Shown here: piece after piece, positions 51,851 to 61,300 of the stretch | How positions within the stretch are numbered: the stretch's first letter is position 1 | How the letters are laid out: each line of letters begins with the position of its first letter | Source of the DNA: Lachnospiraceae bacterium | GTDB lineage: Bacteria > Bacillota > Clostridia > Lachnospirales > Lachnospiraceae | Assembly (NCBI GenBank): GCA_902381685.1 | Contig: LR698958.1 | Location: 1,808,833 to 1,872,832 of the forward strand | DNA length: 64,000 nt | Direction: 5' to 3' | Made by a program: the position numbers and the translations under genes | Notes under the pieces: model-generated | Told to the model about the DNA's origin: nothing | Database searches by the model: none | The model's input: only the letters and a program-made list of their open reading frames with translations

Positions 51851-52330
51851 TTAAATATAATGCAGTTCATATTCCACGGAATCGTCCTCATGGATTTCCA
51901 TAATCATGTAACTTGCCCGACGCCCCTCCTGGCGTGGATAAGAAAGACTTCCCGGATTCAGTACGGTAATCTTTTCTCCTATATCAAGATATGGCCTGTG
52001 TGTATGCCCGAACATGACAATGTCCGCTCCTCTTGACAGTCCTTCTTCCTTAATTCTTTCCATTCCAACGGATACATAATAGTAATGTCCGTGCGTCATG
52101 AAAATGCGATGATTTCCCAGTTGAACTTCTTCTTCCCTATTCAACTGCGAAAAGAAATCATTGTTTCCCGCAACAATCCGTACCGGGCAGCCTGCAACGG
52201 CTTCAATATAATCTTCGCCGCCTTCCACATCTCCCATATGTAGAAGCAAATCAATTTTCCCCGCCTGCTCTAACGCAATATCCAAATTTTTATGTAATCT
52301 GTGCGTATCACTTACAATCAAAACTCTCAT
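51851..52330 (-). CDS. YfcE/MJ0936-type phosphodiesterase
   Basis: 159 residues from the ATG at 52330 (MRVLIVSDTHRL), shorter than the enzyme at 21347. Metal motifs in order: SDTHRLHKN, HMGDVEGG, GNNDFF, MTHGHYY, GHTHRP. Located directly after rdgB, with the start overlapping its end, a common pairing in Firmicutes. Substrate unknown. Confidence 0.9.
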   Translation of the reverse strand: MRVLIVSDTHRLHKNLDIALEQAGKIDLLLHMGDVEGGEDYIEAVAGCPVRIVAGNNDFFSQLNREEEVQLGNHRIFMTHGHYYYVSVGMERIKEEGLSRGADIVMFGHTHRPYLDIGEKITVLNPGSLSYPRQEGRRASYMIMEIHEDDSVEYELHYI

Positions 52331-52334
52331 TTTA

Positions 52335-52934
52335 CTATCCCAACTTTTTTTCCATAATCGCACGCATGGCGCGAAGCGCTTTTCCTCTGTGACTTAATTC
52401 ATTCTTTTTCTCCGGTTCTAATTCCGCTGTAGTACATTGATATTCCGGAAGATAGAAAATAGGATCATAGCCAAAACCGTTTTCCCCCGCTATCTCATGA
52501 CCTATAATTCCTTCAATTGTTCCTCTTGCCGTCTCCACGGTTCCATCAGGAAATGCACAGGCAATAACGCATACGAAACGTGCGGTGCGCTTTTCATCAG
52601 GAACACCCTCCAAGCGGTCTAACAGCATACGATTTTTAATGTCATAAGAAGTGTCTACTCCCGCATATCGCGCCGAATAAATTCCCGGCTCTTTATTCAG
52701 ATAATCAATTTCCAATCCCGAATCGTCTGCCAGTACAATATCTCCCGTCATTTTTGCAATCGCAGTTGCTTTGATAATCGCATTTTCCTCAAATGTACTT
52801 CCATCTTCCACGATGTCAACATCAATTCCGGCCTCTTTCATCGACTGAATCGGCATTCCCAAGTCCGACAGAATCATGCGGATTTCTTTCATCTTATTTT
52901 CATTTCCCGTGGCAAATAAAATTTTATTACTCAT
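52335..52934 (-). CDS. rdgB: Non-canonical purine NTP pyrophosphatase (RdgB/HAM1)
   Basis: Hydrolyses dITP, ITP and XTP to keep them out of DNA and RNA. 199 residues: LFATGNENKMKEIR, ADDSGLEIDYL, YSARYAGVDT, GFGYDPIFYLPEYQCTTAEL and LSHRGKALRAM. It overlaps the methyltransferase gene by 8 bp. Confidence 0.96.
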   Translation of the reverse strand: MSNKILFATGNENKMKEIRMILSDLGMPIQSMKEAGIDVDIVEDGSTFEENAIIKATAIAKMTGDIVLADDSGLEIDYLNKEPGIYSARYAGVDTSYDIKNRMLLDRLEGVPDEKRTARFVCVIACAFPDGTVETARGTIEGIIGHEIAGENGFGYDPIFYLPEYQCTTAELEPEKKNELSHRGKALRAMRAIMEKKLG

Positions 52935-54090
52935 TTGTATCCTCCCTTTGTTTTCTCGGTGGTTTTGGTCCTAAGAACTGATAGAAATATGTTTTTAACA
53001 TTCCATTATAAATTTTTCTGTTCTTGTCGGCTTTACGCCCAAAATATTTTTCTGTATCTTCATAACTTGTAATCATGTACGCAGACCAACTGTCTAACAG
53101 TTTAAAACTTTCCCCGAATTCCCCGTACAGTTTTGGCAAATCTTTCTTTTCTTCCAGTCTTTCCCCGTACGGTGGGTTTGTAATAATGAAACCGTATTTT
53201 TTCGCGTGACGCAAATCTTTAACTGCTCTCTCCTGAAAATGTATCAGATGTTCCACGCCGGCTTCCCTCGCGTTTTCTCTTGCCGCCTTAATAACGGATT
53301 TATCAATGTCATATCCCTGAATATCAACCTCAATGTCATCATTTACTAAATCATTCGCTTCATTAACAGCGTTGTACCACTCCTTCTTTGGAATAAAATT
53401 CGTCCATTCTTCCGCCGTAAAGGAACGATTCATGCCCGGCGCAATATTTGCCGCAATCATTGCCGCTTCAATCGGAAATGTACCGCTGCCGCAAAATGGG
53501 TCAACGAGAATTCGGTCTTTTTTCCACGGTGTGAGCATAATGAGCGCTGCCGCCAGCGTTTCCGTAATAGGCGCTTTGCTCGATAACTGTCTGTATCCTC
53601 TCTTATGCAAAGAAACGCCTGATGTGTCAATTCCCACCGTCACAATGTCTTTCTTAATAAAAACACGTACCGGGTAAGACGCTCCGCTTTCCTCAAACCA
53701 CTCTGCATCGTAATGCTCTTTCAGACGGTTTACCATCGCTTTTTTCATAATAGATTGAATGTCTGAAGGACTAAACAGTTTGCTCTTAACTGACGCCGCT
53801 TTTGTCACCCAAAATTTGCCGTCCTTCGTAATATATTTTTCCCACGCAATCTGTTTTGTTTTTTCAAATAACTCATCAAATGTAGTTGCCTTAAATGAAC
53901 CTACTTTTAATAAAACTCTCTCCGCCGTTCTCAAGAAAATATTTGCACGGCAAATGGCTTCCACATCGCCATAAAAGGAAACTCTTCCGTCTTCCACAAC
54001 TGATATTTCATACCCCAAATCCTGCACTTCTCTTTTTAACACGGACTCTAATCCGAAATGGCAAGGGGCTATTAATTCTATTCTTTCCAT
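52927..54090 (-). CDS. Class I SAM-dependent RNA methyltransferase with THUMP domain (RlmL/YpsC-like)
   Basis: 387 residues from the ATG at 54090 (GGAGG seven bases upstream). THUMP region (about 1-155) with ELIAPCHFGLESVLKREVQ; methyltransferase domain with DPFCGSGTFPIEAAMIA (SAM) and ITNPPYGERLE (catalytic NPPY). Members modify guanosine in 23S rRNA; the exact site is not clear from sequence. Confidence 0.92.
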   Translation of the reverse strand: MERIELIAPCHFGLESVLKREVQDLGYEISVVEDGRVSFYGDVEAICRANIFLRTAERVLLKVGSFKATTFDELFEKTKQIAWEKYITKDGKFWVTKAASVKSKLFSPSDIQSIMKKAMVNRLKEHYDAEWFEESGASYPVRVFIKKDIVTVGIDTSGVSLHKRGYRQLSSKAPITETLAAALIMLTPWKKDRILVDPFCGSGTFPIEAAMIAANIAPGMNRSFTAEEWTNFIPKKEWYNAVNEANDLVNDDIEVDIQGYDIDKSVIKAARENAREAGVEHLIHFQERAVKDLRHAKKYGFIITNPPYGERLEEKKDLPKLYGEFGESFKLLDSWSAYMITSYEDTEKYFGRKADKNRKIYNGMLKTYFYQFLGPKPPRKQREDTNE

Positions 54091-54146
54091 ATGTACCTCC
54101 AATGTTATCTGCTTTCTATATTATTTGAAATTACCGCATATGTCAA

Positions 54147-54178
54147 ATGGGGACGCAACATTTTTATTGCGTCCCCAT
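54147..54178. repeat. Second GGGGACG palindrome
   Basis: Arms ATGGGGACGCAA (54147-54158) and TTGCGTCCCCAT (54167-54178), loop of eight. It shares GGGGACG with the repeat at 5378-5422 and, like it, sits between two genes. Points to a dispersed element family. Confidence 0.7.
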
Positions 54179-54185
54179 CTGCAGA

Positions 54186-54341
54186 TTAGTTGTTGTTATA
54201 CTCGTTTGATTCTGCGTTATTCATTTTGTTTTTAGATGCATTTGTGTTCTTGTTTGAAGTCTTGTTTTTCTTGCTCTGATAATCTGCCTCTGATGAATAT
54301 GCGTTTCTTGTTTTGTTGTTTGTTCCATTTGTTTTTGCCAT
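54186..54341 (-). CDS. Asn/Lys-rich small protein
   Basis: 51 residues from the ATG at 54341, preceded by GAGGAGGAAG. Very rich in Asn, Lys, Ser and Thr (MAKTNGTNNKTRNAYSSEAD and on), with no Cys and no hydrophobic segment. Composition recalls spore or disordered nucleic-acid-binding proteins, but no family motif is seen. Confidence 0.55.
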   Translation of the reverse strand: MAKTNGTNNKTRNAYSSEADYQSKKNKTSNKNTNASKNKMNNAESNEYNNN

Positions 54342-54570
54342 TTTTACTTCCTCCTCATCTTTTTGTTTCTCAAAGTTCATACCTGTAAATCACGCTGTAC
54401 TTTGATTACAAAAATATTATGGCTCGTCATCGCTCTTTCTATTCATTATGTAAAAATAAGAACCTTAACTTTTTTTTAAGTTTTTCTTGCTTTTTTTACC
54501 ATTTTATATTATACTAACCCATGTAGAAATTATTTCTACAACCCCTTATTAATTATTTATACTCCCCTCG

Positions 54571-54599
54571 AAAGACCGATAGCTCCCCTATCGGTCTTT
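54571..54599. terminator. Terminator-like hairpin
   Basis: AAAGACCGATAG (54571-54582) and CTATCGGTCTTT (54588-54599) are perfect complements around a 5-nt loop, followed by TTAC. It sits in the 290-bp stretch between the Asn-rich gene and the DUF1700 gene. This stretch otherwise holds the next hairpin and an AT-rich region with no other supported feature. Confidence 0.6.
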
Positions 54600-54626
54600 T
54601 ACAATATGTGAGTATAATGTGCTATG

Positions 54627-54671
54627 AAAAAATGACAGGTCATATCGTCGAGATATGACCTGTCATTTTTT
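54627..54671. terminator. Strong bidirectional terminator
   Basis: Perfect 20-bp arms (54627-54646 and 54652-54671) with a 5-nt loop; the arms start and end in A and T runs. It ends exactly at the stop of the DUF1700 gene and would terminate it. Core TGACAGGTCATATC. Confidence 0.8.
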
Positions 54672-55107
54672 ATTTCTTATGAAAGAATTTAATCAAAAAC
54701 ATAATCGCCAAAAACGGTATAAGTATAGGCAATACAATTCGCACTACACCAACTAAAAGTGTCCCTATTCCAAAAATAATGCCCACAATAGCAAGAATCA
54801 GCGCCGCTTTCTTCCACCATGTGTCCAAGCCCAAAATATGCACGTTCTGTCTCCGGTCTTCGTACCGGCTGACATTGTCCTCCTCTGCTTCCTCATAAGT
54901 CTGCTCTCCGCCCGGAGATTCAATTAAAGTTTTGGCAATTATCCACGGATCTCCCAGTTCTTCCACAACTTCTTTTTCCGTTCTTCCCTTTTTCACTTCA
55001 TCTTCAATATATGTCTTATAGTACTGTAGATTTTCTTTTACTGCCTGTTCACTCATGTTTCCTTCGAGCGCTTCCCGAAGACTGCTTAAAAACTTATTGC
55101 GGTACAT
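54670..55107 (-). CDS. DUF1700/HAAS-domain membrane protein
   Basis: 145 residues. N-terminal helical HAAS domain (about 1-65), with FLSSLREALEGNMSEQAVKE and ELGDPWIIAKTLI. After a variable linker come two helices (about 98-120 and 122-141). These proteins usually neighbour a PadR regulator and a sigma or adhesin gene; here glnN is 19 bp upstream instead. Exact role unknown. Confidence 0.85.
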   Translation of the reverse strand: MYRNKFLSSLREALEGNMSEQAVKENLQYYKTYIEDEVKKGRTEKEVVEELGDPWIIAKTLIESPGGEQTYEEAEEDNVSRYEDRRQNVHILGLDTWWKKAALILAIVGIIFGIGTLLVGVVRIVLPILIPFLAIMFLIKFFHKK

Positions 55108-55126
55108 TCTCTAACTCACTTTCTTT

Positions 55127-57238
55127 TTATACTTCAAACATTAAGTCACCATATGAAGGCATTGGCCAAACTTCTTTTGCAACTATCATTTCCAACTTAT
55201 CCACAGGATCTCGAAGCGCCTGCATTGCCGGAGACACTTCCTCATAGAACCAGAATGCCTGCTCTTTTCCCTCTTCCTTTTCCGCTGCCTGATTTGTCAC
55301 TTCACCTAATTTTACAAGAGCCTCTTTCGCTTCTTTTAACAGTCTTGAAACTTCATTTAAAATTTCAGACTGTACTTCCGCATCGGCTCCCGCCTCTTTT
55401 ACTGCAATAACCGTATCTGCCAACTGTTTTGTATACTTCACAACAGCAGGAAGAATATGCTTGCTCGCAATGTCAATCATGGCTCTTGCTTCAATATTAA
55501 TGGCTTTCGCATATGTTTCATACTGGATTTCCGCACGAGATTCCAGTTCCGCTTTTGTAAATACATTGAATTTCTCAAATAGTTTTACAGCCTTGTCCGA
55601 AACCATCGCATCAATGGATTCCACCATGGATTTTAAGTTTGGAAGCCCTCTTCTTTTTGCCTCTTCCACCCATTCCTCGGAGTAGCCGTTTCCGTTAAAT
55701 ACAATTCGCTGATGCTTAATCGCATATTCTTTAATCAAATCGTGTACTGCCAGGTCGAAATCTTCCGCCTTTTCCAAAATGTCACAGGCATCTGAAAAAG
55801 CATCTGCCACAATTGTATTGATTACAACGTTCGGTGCTGCAACTGAATCTCTTGAACCAACCATACGGAATTCAAATTTATTGTTTGTAAAAGCAAACGG
55901 GGAAGTTCTGTTTCTGTCCGTTGCGTCTTTTGCAAGGTTTGGAAGAGTGCGCACACCTGTCTCTAATTTCCCCGATTTCAAACTGTGTGTTGCCGAACCT
56001 GTAGATACAAGTTGCTCTAACACGTCCTCCAGCTGCTCACCCAAAAATACGGAAATAATCGCAGGCGGCGCTTCCGCCGCCCCTAAACGATGGTCATTTC
56101 CAGGGTCTGCCGCCGATTCTCTAAGCAACTCCGCATACGTATCCACCGCCTTTAACACGCACATCAAAATGAAGAGGAACTGAATATTTTCGTGAGGAGT
56201 TTTTCCCGGTTCTAATAAGTTCTTTCCGTCGTCGGTTGTCAGTGACCAGTTATTGTGTTTACCCGAACCATTTACCCCCGCGAACGGCTTTTCATGGAGA
56301 AGGCAATGTAAATCGTGTCTTGCAGCCACTTTCTTCAACACTTCCATAATTAACTGGTTGTGGTCCACCGCCACATTACACTGTGCATAAATCGGTGCAA
56401 GTTCATGCTGTGCAGGCGCAGCCTCGTTGTGCTGTGTCTTCGCGGACACACCCAGTTTCCATAGTTCTTCGTTGACATCTTTCATGTATGCGGCAATTCT
56501 TTCCCGAATACTTCCAAAGTAATGGTCGTCCAACTCCTGCCCTTTCGGCGGCATCGCACCAAACAATGTTCTTCCCGTGAACACTAAATCTTTTCTTTTT
56601 AAATATTTTTCTCTGTCAACTAAGAAATATTCCTGTTCCGGACCAACGGAAGCAATAACTCTCTTTGCCGTCGTATTTCCAAATAAACGAAGTAAACGCA
56701 GCGTCTGCTTATTTAACGCCTCCATAGAACGAAGCAATGGGGTTTTCTGGTCAAGAGCCTCTCCTGTGTAGGAGCAGAATGCTGTCGGAATACAGAGAGT
56801 TGCCCCACCTGCGTCCTGACGGACAAATGCCGGTGACGTACAATCCCACGCCGTGTATCCTCTCGCCTCAAATGTTGCACGAAGCCCGCCTGATGGAAAG
56901 GAAGATGCGTCCGGCTCTCCTTTAATCAGTTCTTTCCCCGAAAAACTCATGAGAACTTTCCCGTTAGGCATCGGTGCAGAAATGAAAGAATCGTGCTTCT
57001 CCGCAGTCACTCCGGTTAAAGGCTGAAACCAGTGTGTGTAATGGGTCGCCCCTTTTTCAATTGCCCACTCTTTCATCTCATGTGCAATGACGTCCGCAGT
57101 CACAAGATCCAACTCTTTCCCATCTTCTATCGTCTTCTTTAAGTCTTTATACACCTTCTTTGGCAGTCTCTCCTGCATAACTGTATCATTAAATACATTT
57201 TCCCCAAAAATCTCTGCTACATTAATGAACTCTCTCAT
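55127..57238 (-). CDS. glnN: Glutamine synthetase, type III
   Basis: ATP-dependent synthesis of glutamine from glutamate and ammonia. 703 residues, the GSIII length (types I and II are shorter). Motifs: [53 protein letters not shown] and [20 protein letters not shown] is common in Bacteroides and clostridia. An Asn-rich or adenylylation site as in GSI is not seen. Start [16 protein letters not shown], with GGAAGAGGAG upstream. Confidence 0.97.
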   Translation of the reverse strand: MREFINVAEIFGENVFNDTVMQERLPKKVYKDLKKTIEDGKELDLVTADVIAHEMKEWAIEKGATHYTHWFQPLTGVTAEKHDSFISAPMPNGKVLMSFSGKELIKGEPDASSFPSGGLRATFEARGYTAWDCTSPAFVRQDAGGATLCIPTAFCSYTGEALDQKTPLLRSMEALNKQTLRLLRLFGNTTAKRVIASVGPEQEYFLVDREKYLKRKDLVFTGRTLFGAMPPKGQELDDHYFGSIRERIAAYMKDVNEELWKLGVSAKTQHNEAAPAQHELAPIYAQCNVAVDHNQLIMEVLKKVAARHDLHCLLHEKPFAGVNGSGKHNNWSLTTDDGKNLLEPGKTPHENIQFLFILMCVLKAVDTYAELLRESAADPGNDHRLGAAEAPPAIISVFLGEQLEDVLEQLVSTGSATHSLKSGKLETGVRTLPNLAKDATDRNRTSPFAFTNNKFEFRMVGSRDSVAAPNVVINTIVADAFSDACDILEKAEDFDLAVHDLIKEYAIKHQRIVFNGNGYSEEWVEEAKRRGLPNLKSMVESIDAMVSDKAVKLFEKFNVFTKAELESRAEIQYETYAKAINIEARAMIDIASKHILPAVVKYTKQLADTVIAVKEAGADAEVQSEILNEVSRLLKEAKEALVKLGEVTNQAAEKEEGKEQAFWFYEEVSPAMQALRDPVDKLEMIVAKEVWPMPSYGDLMFEV

Positions 57239-57326
57239 TTCTCCTCTTCCTCCAACGTATACGCAAATTTACTTATACGATACCCTACTTTTTTTCTTTT
57301 TGCAAGATTTTCTTTATATTAAGAAA

Positions 57327-57354
57327 AAGAGATGCAGTGCGAACTACATCTCTT
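57327..57354 (-). terminator. Terminator of the aldolase gene
   Basis: On the minus strand AAGAGATGTAGT pairs with ACTGCATCTCTT, one wobble, TTCG loop, and is followed by TTTTCTT. It lies 16 bp after the aldolase stop. The rest of 57239-57370 holds the promoter region of glnN. Confidence 0.8.
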
Positions 57355-57370
57355 CCCATTTGTATTATTC

Positions 57371-58234
57371 TTATGCTCTGTTTACTGAACCGAATAACTC
57401 CATTTTTTCTTTTACTGTTGCTTTGATTGCTTCAAAACCAGGCGCTAATAATTTACGAGGGTCAAATCCTTTACCTTCTAAATCTTTTCCTGCTTCAACA
57501 TATTCACGAGTTGCTGCTGCAAATGCTAACTGGCATTCTGTGTTTACATTGATTTTAGATACGCCTAAATCAATTGCTTTCTTAATCATATCAGCAGGGA
57601 TTCCTGTTCCTCCGTGAAGAACTAATGGAAGTTCACCTGTCAACTGCTGAATGGCATCTAATGTTTCAAAACTAAGTCCCTGCCAGTTTTCCGGATATTT
57701 ACCGTGAATGTTACCGATACCCGCTGCAAGGAAATCAATTCCTAAATCTGCTACCATTTTACATTCTGCAGGATCTGCACATTCACCTGCACCTACAACT
57801 CCGTCTTCTTCTCCGCCGATTGAACCAACTTCTGCTTCAAGAGACATTCCTTTTTCTTTAACGATTGCTACTAATTCTTTTGTTTTAGCAACGTTTTCTT
57901 CGATTGGGTAGTGTGAACCGTCAAACATGATTGATGAGAATCCTGCATCAATACATTTTAAGCAGCCTTCATAACTACCGTGGTCTAGGTGAAGTGCTAC
58001 AGGTACTGTGATGTTTAATTCTTCTAACAATCCGTTTACCATTCCAACGATTGTTTTGTATCCACCCATATATTTTCCAGCACCTTCTGAAACACCTAAG
58101 ATTACCGGTGAGTTGTTTTCCTGTGCTGTAAGTAAGATTGCTTTTGTCCATTCAAGATTGTTGATATTAAACTGTCCTACTGCGTAGTGTCCTGCTTTTG
58201 CTTTCTGAAGCATCTCTTTTGCTGATACTAACAT
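57371..58234 (-). CDS. fba: Class II fructose-1,6-bisphosphate aldolase
   Basis: Splits fructose-1,6-bisphosphate to DHAP and glyceraldehyde-3-P, zinc-dependent. 287 residues from the ATG at 58234 (ACGGAGGAATG upstream); the longer frame contains non-coding leader. Zinc ligands in LHLDHGSYEGC, in HGGTG and the Glu-rich EAEVGSIGGEEDG segment. INVNTECQLAFAAATREY is typical of the FbaA/GatY group. Tagatose-bisphosphate aldolase is an alternative. Confidence 0.93.
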   Translation of the reverse strand: MLVSAKEMLQKAKAGHYAVGQFNINNLEWTKAILLTAQENNSPVILGVSEGAGKYMGGYKTIVGMVNGLLEELNITVPVALHLDHGSYEGCLKCIDAGFSSIMFDGSHYPIEENVAKTKELVAIVKEKGMSLEAEVGSIGGEEDGVVGAGECADPAECKMVADLGIDFLAAGIGNIHGKYPENWQGLSFETLDAIQQLTGELPLVLHGGTGIPADMIKKAIDLGVSKINVNTECQLAFAAATREYVEAGKDLEGKGFDPRKLLAPGFEAIKATVKEKMELFGSVNRA

Positions 58235-58345
58235 AATTCCATTCCTCCGTTTGTTTTCTATTTTTAGAATAAGATAATTATACCCCATATTTCTAAAAAT
58301 GGAAACCCTAAATTCCGTTTTCCCACTACATGACAAAAGAAACGC

Positions 58346-61300
58346 TTATTTTCGCTTTCTTCCTAGTACATATGCTAAAGCAATTGCAGAAATGCCAAAG
58401 CCAAATAATGCTAATGTACTCTGACTGTCATCTCCCGTTTTTACCGGTTTCTGTGGCTGTCCTGCATTGCCATTTTGTGAAGGTTTCTGTTCATTTGGTC
58501 TGTCCGGTTTAGGCGGTATCTGTGGTGCTACAGGTTTATTCGGTTTTTCTGGAACTACAGGTTTATCCGGTTCTACAGGTTTTTCTTCTTTTTCAAACTG
58601 TGCTGTCAATTCTCTATCCTTATCTACTGTAAATGTGTATTCCTTTTCTGTGCTGATAATCTCATTGTTTTCTAGCCAACCTGTAAATTTATATCCTTCG
58701 TTTACATTTGCGATGACTTTTACTTCTTCTCCGATTTGATAAACTTCCTTTTCAGGAACAATTTCTACAACACCCATTTTATCATCATTTGCATTTGCAG
58801 TGATTGTATATGTTTTCTCCGGAAATTCTCCCAAAAACTTGGCGTCTGCCCAGTCCGCATGGTCATTAAAGTTATTTTCACCTTTTAATGCTTTAAGCGT
58901 AACTTTCTTCGCATTTTCAGGCAATTCTATAGCAAATTTTTTCATCGGTGTTTTCTGTGCCATTTCACCACTGTCAAATACAATCTGACCGTCTACCTCA
59001 ATACAGAACTGTACTTTTCCATCGTCTGCATTGTATTGACAATAATCAATTCCAACAAATCCTTCCAATGCCTTGTAACCTTTTCCTGTAATGTCATACA
59101 CGATTACAGACTCCGCATGCGTTCCCAAACCTTTTTTAAATGCTACCGGTTCGCCCTTTTCATTCGCCAACTGAATTGTACTGCCTAAATGATTTCTATC
59201 ACGATTTACCTGTGTACCGTAACCTACTGTGGCGCTCTCCCACTCTAAATCTGACAGGTATGCACCTTTTCTCAGTTCGATACGATATGTTTCTTTTGTT
59301 TTTCTATCTGCTGCTGTTACAACAATATCTACATTTTGCAGTCCATCATAAACATTAAGTTCTCCCTCGAAAACATTTCCTTTCGCTGCCTTTTCTCTTG
59401 TCTGTTTTACCTCCACCGTCGCATCTGGGTCAATAGCAGTTACTTTTAATGTTGTCTTATCACTATCGACAAACTGCTCACTTGTTTTCTTTTCATTTAG
59501 TAAATCAGAAGTAATATTTTTTCCATCTAAAATAACTTCCTGAATACCTGTATTTACATCAAAATGTTTATAAACGGTTACACGATAATTTTTCTTAAAT
59601 AGTTTATCTCCTGCCACACACTGTATAAGAAGTGTATTTTCTCCCTCTTTTAATTTGTTAAATGTGGCTTCCGTACCATTTTTCACCTCTCCATTTAAAG
59701 AAATTTTAACTGCTGATGCATCTGTATTTACTTTTACATTTAAGTTCTTTTCTTTTTTGTCCAACGCAAAGAAATATTCTTCTTTTTCCGCATCAAAGTT
59801 TGTTAATCCTTTGCCATTCAATGTAATACCGTTTACCTGCATTTTAGTTGAAGGCATATAAGTCACATTTAAAATATATTGCTCGTATGTTGTATTGTCT
59901 TCGGCATAAACACGAACATAGAAACTATTTAAACCGTTTCTGAAATCCGCTTTTGCCGTGTATCTGTTCCCTTCATTTGAAACATTCAACGGTGTTCTGT
60001 ATTCTCCTGCAAGCACTTCCACTTTTCCGATTTTTCCCTCTGTTTCTACTACAATGTCAGATGTTGCTTTACTGCCATCTGCATTCATATAAAAACTCTT
60101 TGTTTCTATCGGTTTGTTCTGCTCAAACTGTAGTTGTGGCATACTTAGTTTATTAACTTGAATTGCACTTTCACCTTTTAACTGTACGGTTAATACATAT
60201 GTATTTTTTCCACGTACAATCCGAAGTTCATCTTTATCCTGTACCTCTAAAATAAGAGTATCCGTATTATTTAATTCTCCCGCAACTTCTGTTCCGTTTA
60301 TATATATCTGTGTTTTTCCCACACTATCATTTACGGAAACATAAGATAACATTATTTTCTTTAACGATTGTGGTACAAGTATATTCTGCTCTTTGTTATC
60401 ACCACGTTTATATACTATACCATTGTTTACGGAAATTTCCTGCAATTCGTCTGTCTGTTCAGGCGAAACTGCTACTTTCACCTTTTCGCTTGGCATTCCT
60501 ACGATACCGTATTGGTCTTTTGGATATACCTGACAGAAAATATCTTTTTTACCTGCAACAGAAAGTTCTTTTTCTTTTGTTACAGTTGTCTTTTCTACTT
60601 CTCCTTCTTTCCAATACCATCTGTATACGGTTTCACCCTCTTTTGCACCTTGTGTATCAGCAAATTTATATTCCACTTTTGCCTTACCGTTTTCTACTTT
60701 TGTCTTCACATCAGAAACAGTCGGACGTACTGTCTTTGTCTGCTGAACAGAGATTTCTTCTCCTTCCAACAACTTGTTGAACTCTGTATCGGCACTTCCC
60801 ACATGGAAATCGGAAAATGTTACTTTCTTTGCTCGTGCATTTGATTCCCAACAAGCCATACCGATTTTATAGTCATTTCCAAATGATGCATTTGTAAATT
60901 CTTTTGCTGTCTGCCATTCCCCATTTTCTTTTTGATAAGAAAGTGTAATTTTATCATTCTTTTTCGTTATTCCCAAATATGCAGAAGTTACATTGTTGTC
61001 CGCCTCATTTCCATGATATTCCTGTGCAGCGCCATTTTTCTCCTCTACAGTAGCAATTCCATTATAATGCGATTTCTTTCCTACTGTCACATAGTTATCA
61101 TCATCACGGTATAAAATAAATGATGCTGTATCCCACTGATTATTTTCTTTTATTGGTAATCCCTCTACTTTTACAACTGCACGAAGATTATTTTTCTCTA
61201 CATTCTTCGGATTGTATAGGAATAAATTCTTCACCGTATTCGTATTCGTATACAAATCACCCGGCTGCATTGTCACTTCAATAGAATTATCTGTCAATTT

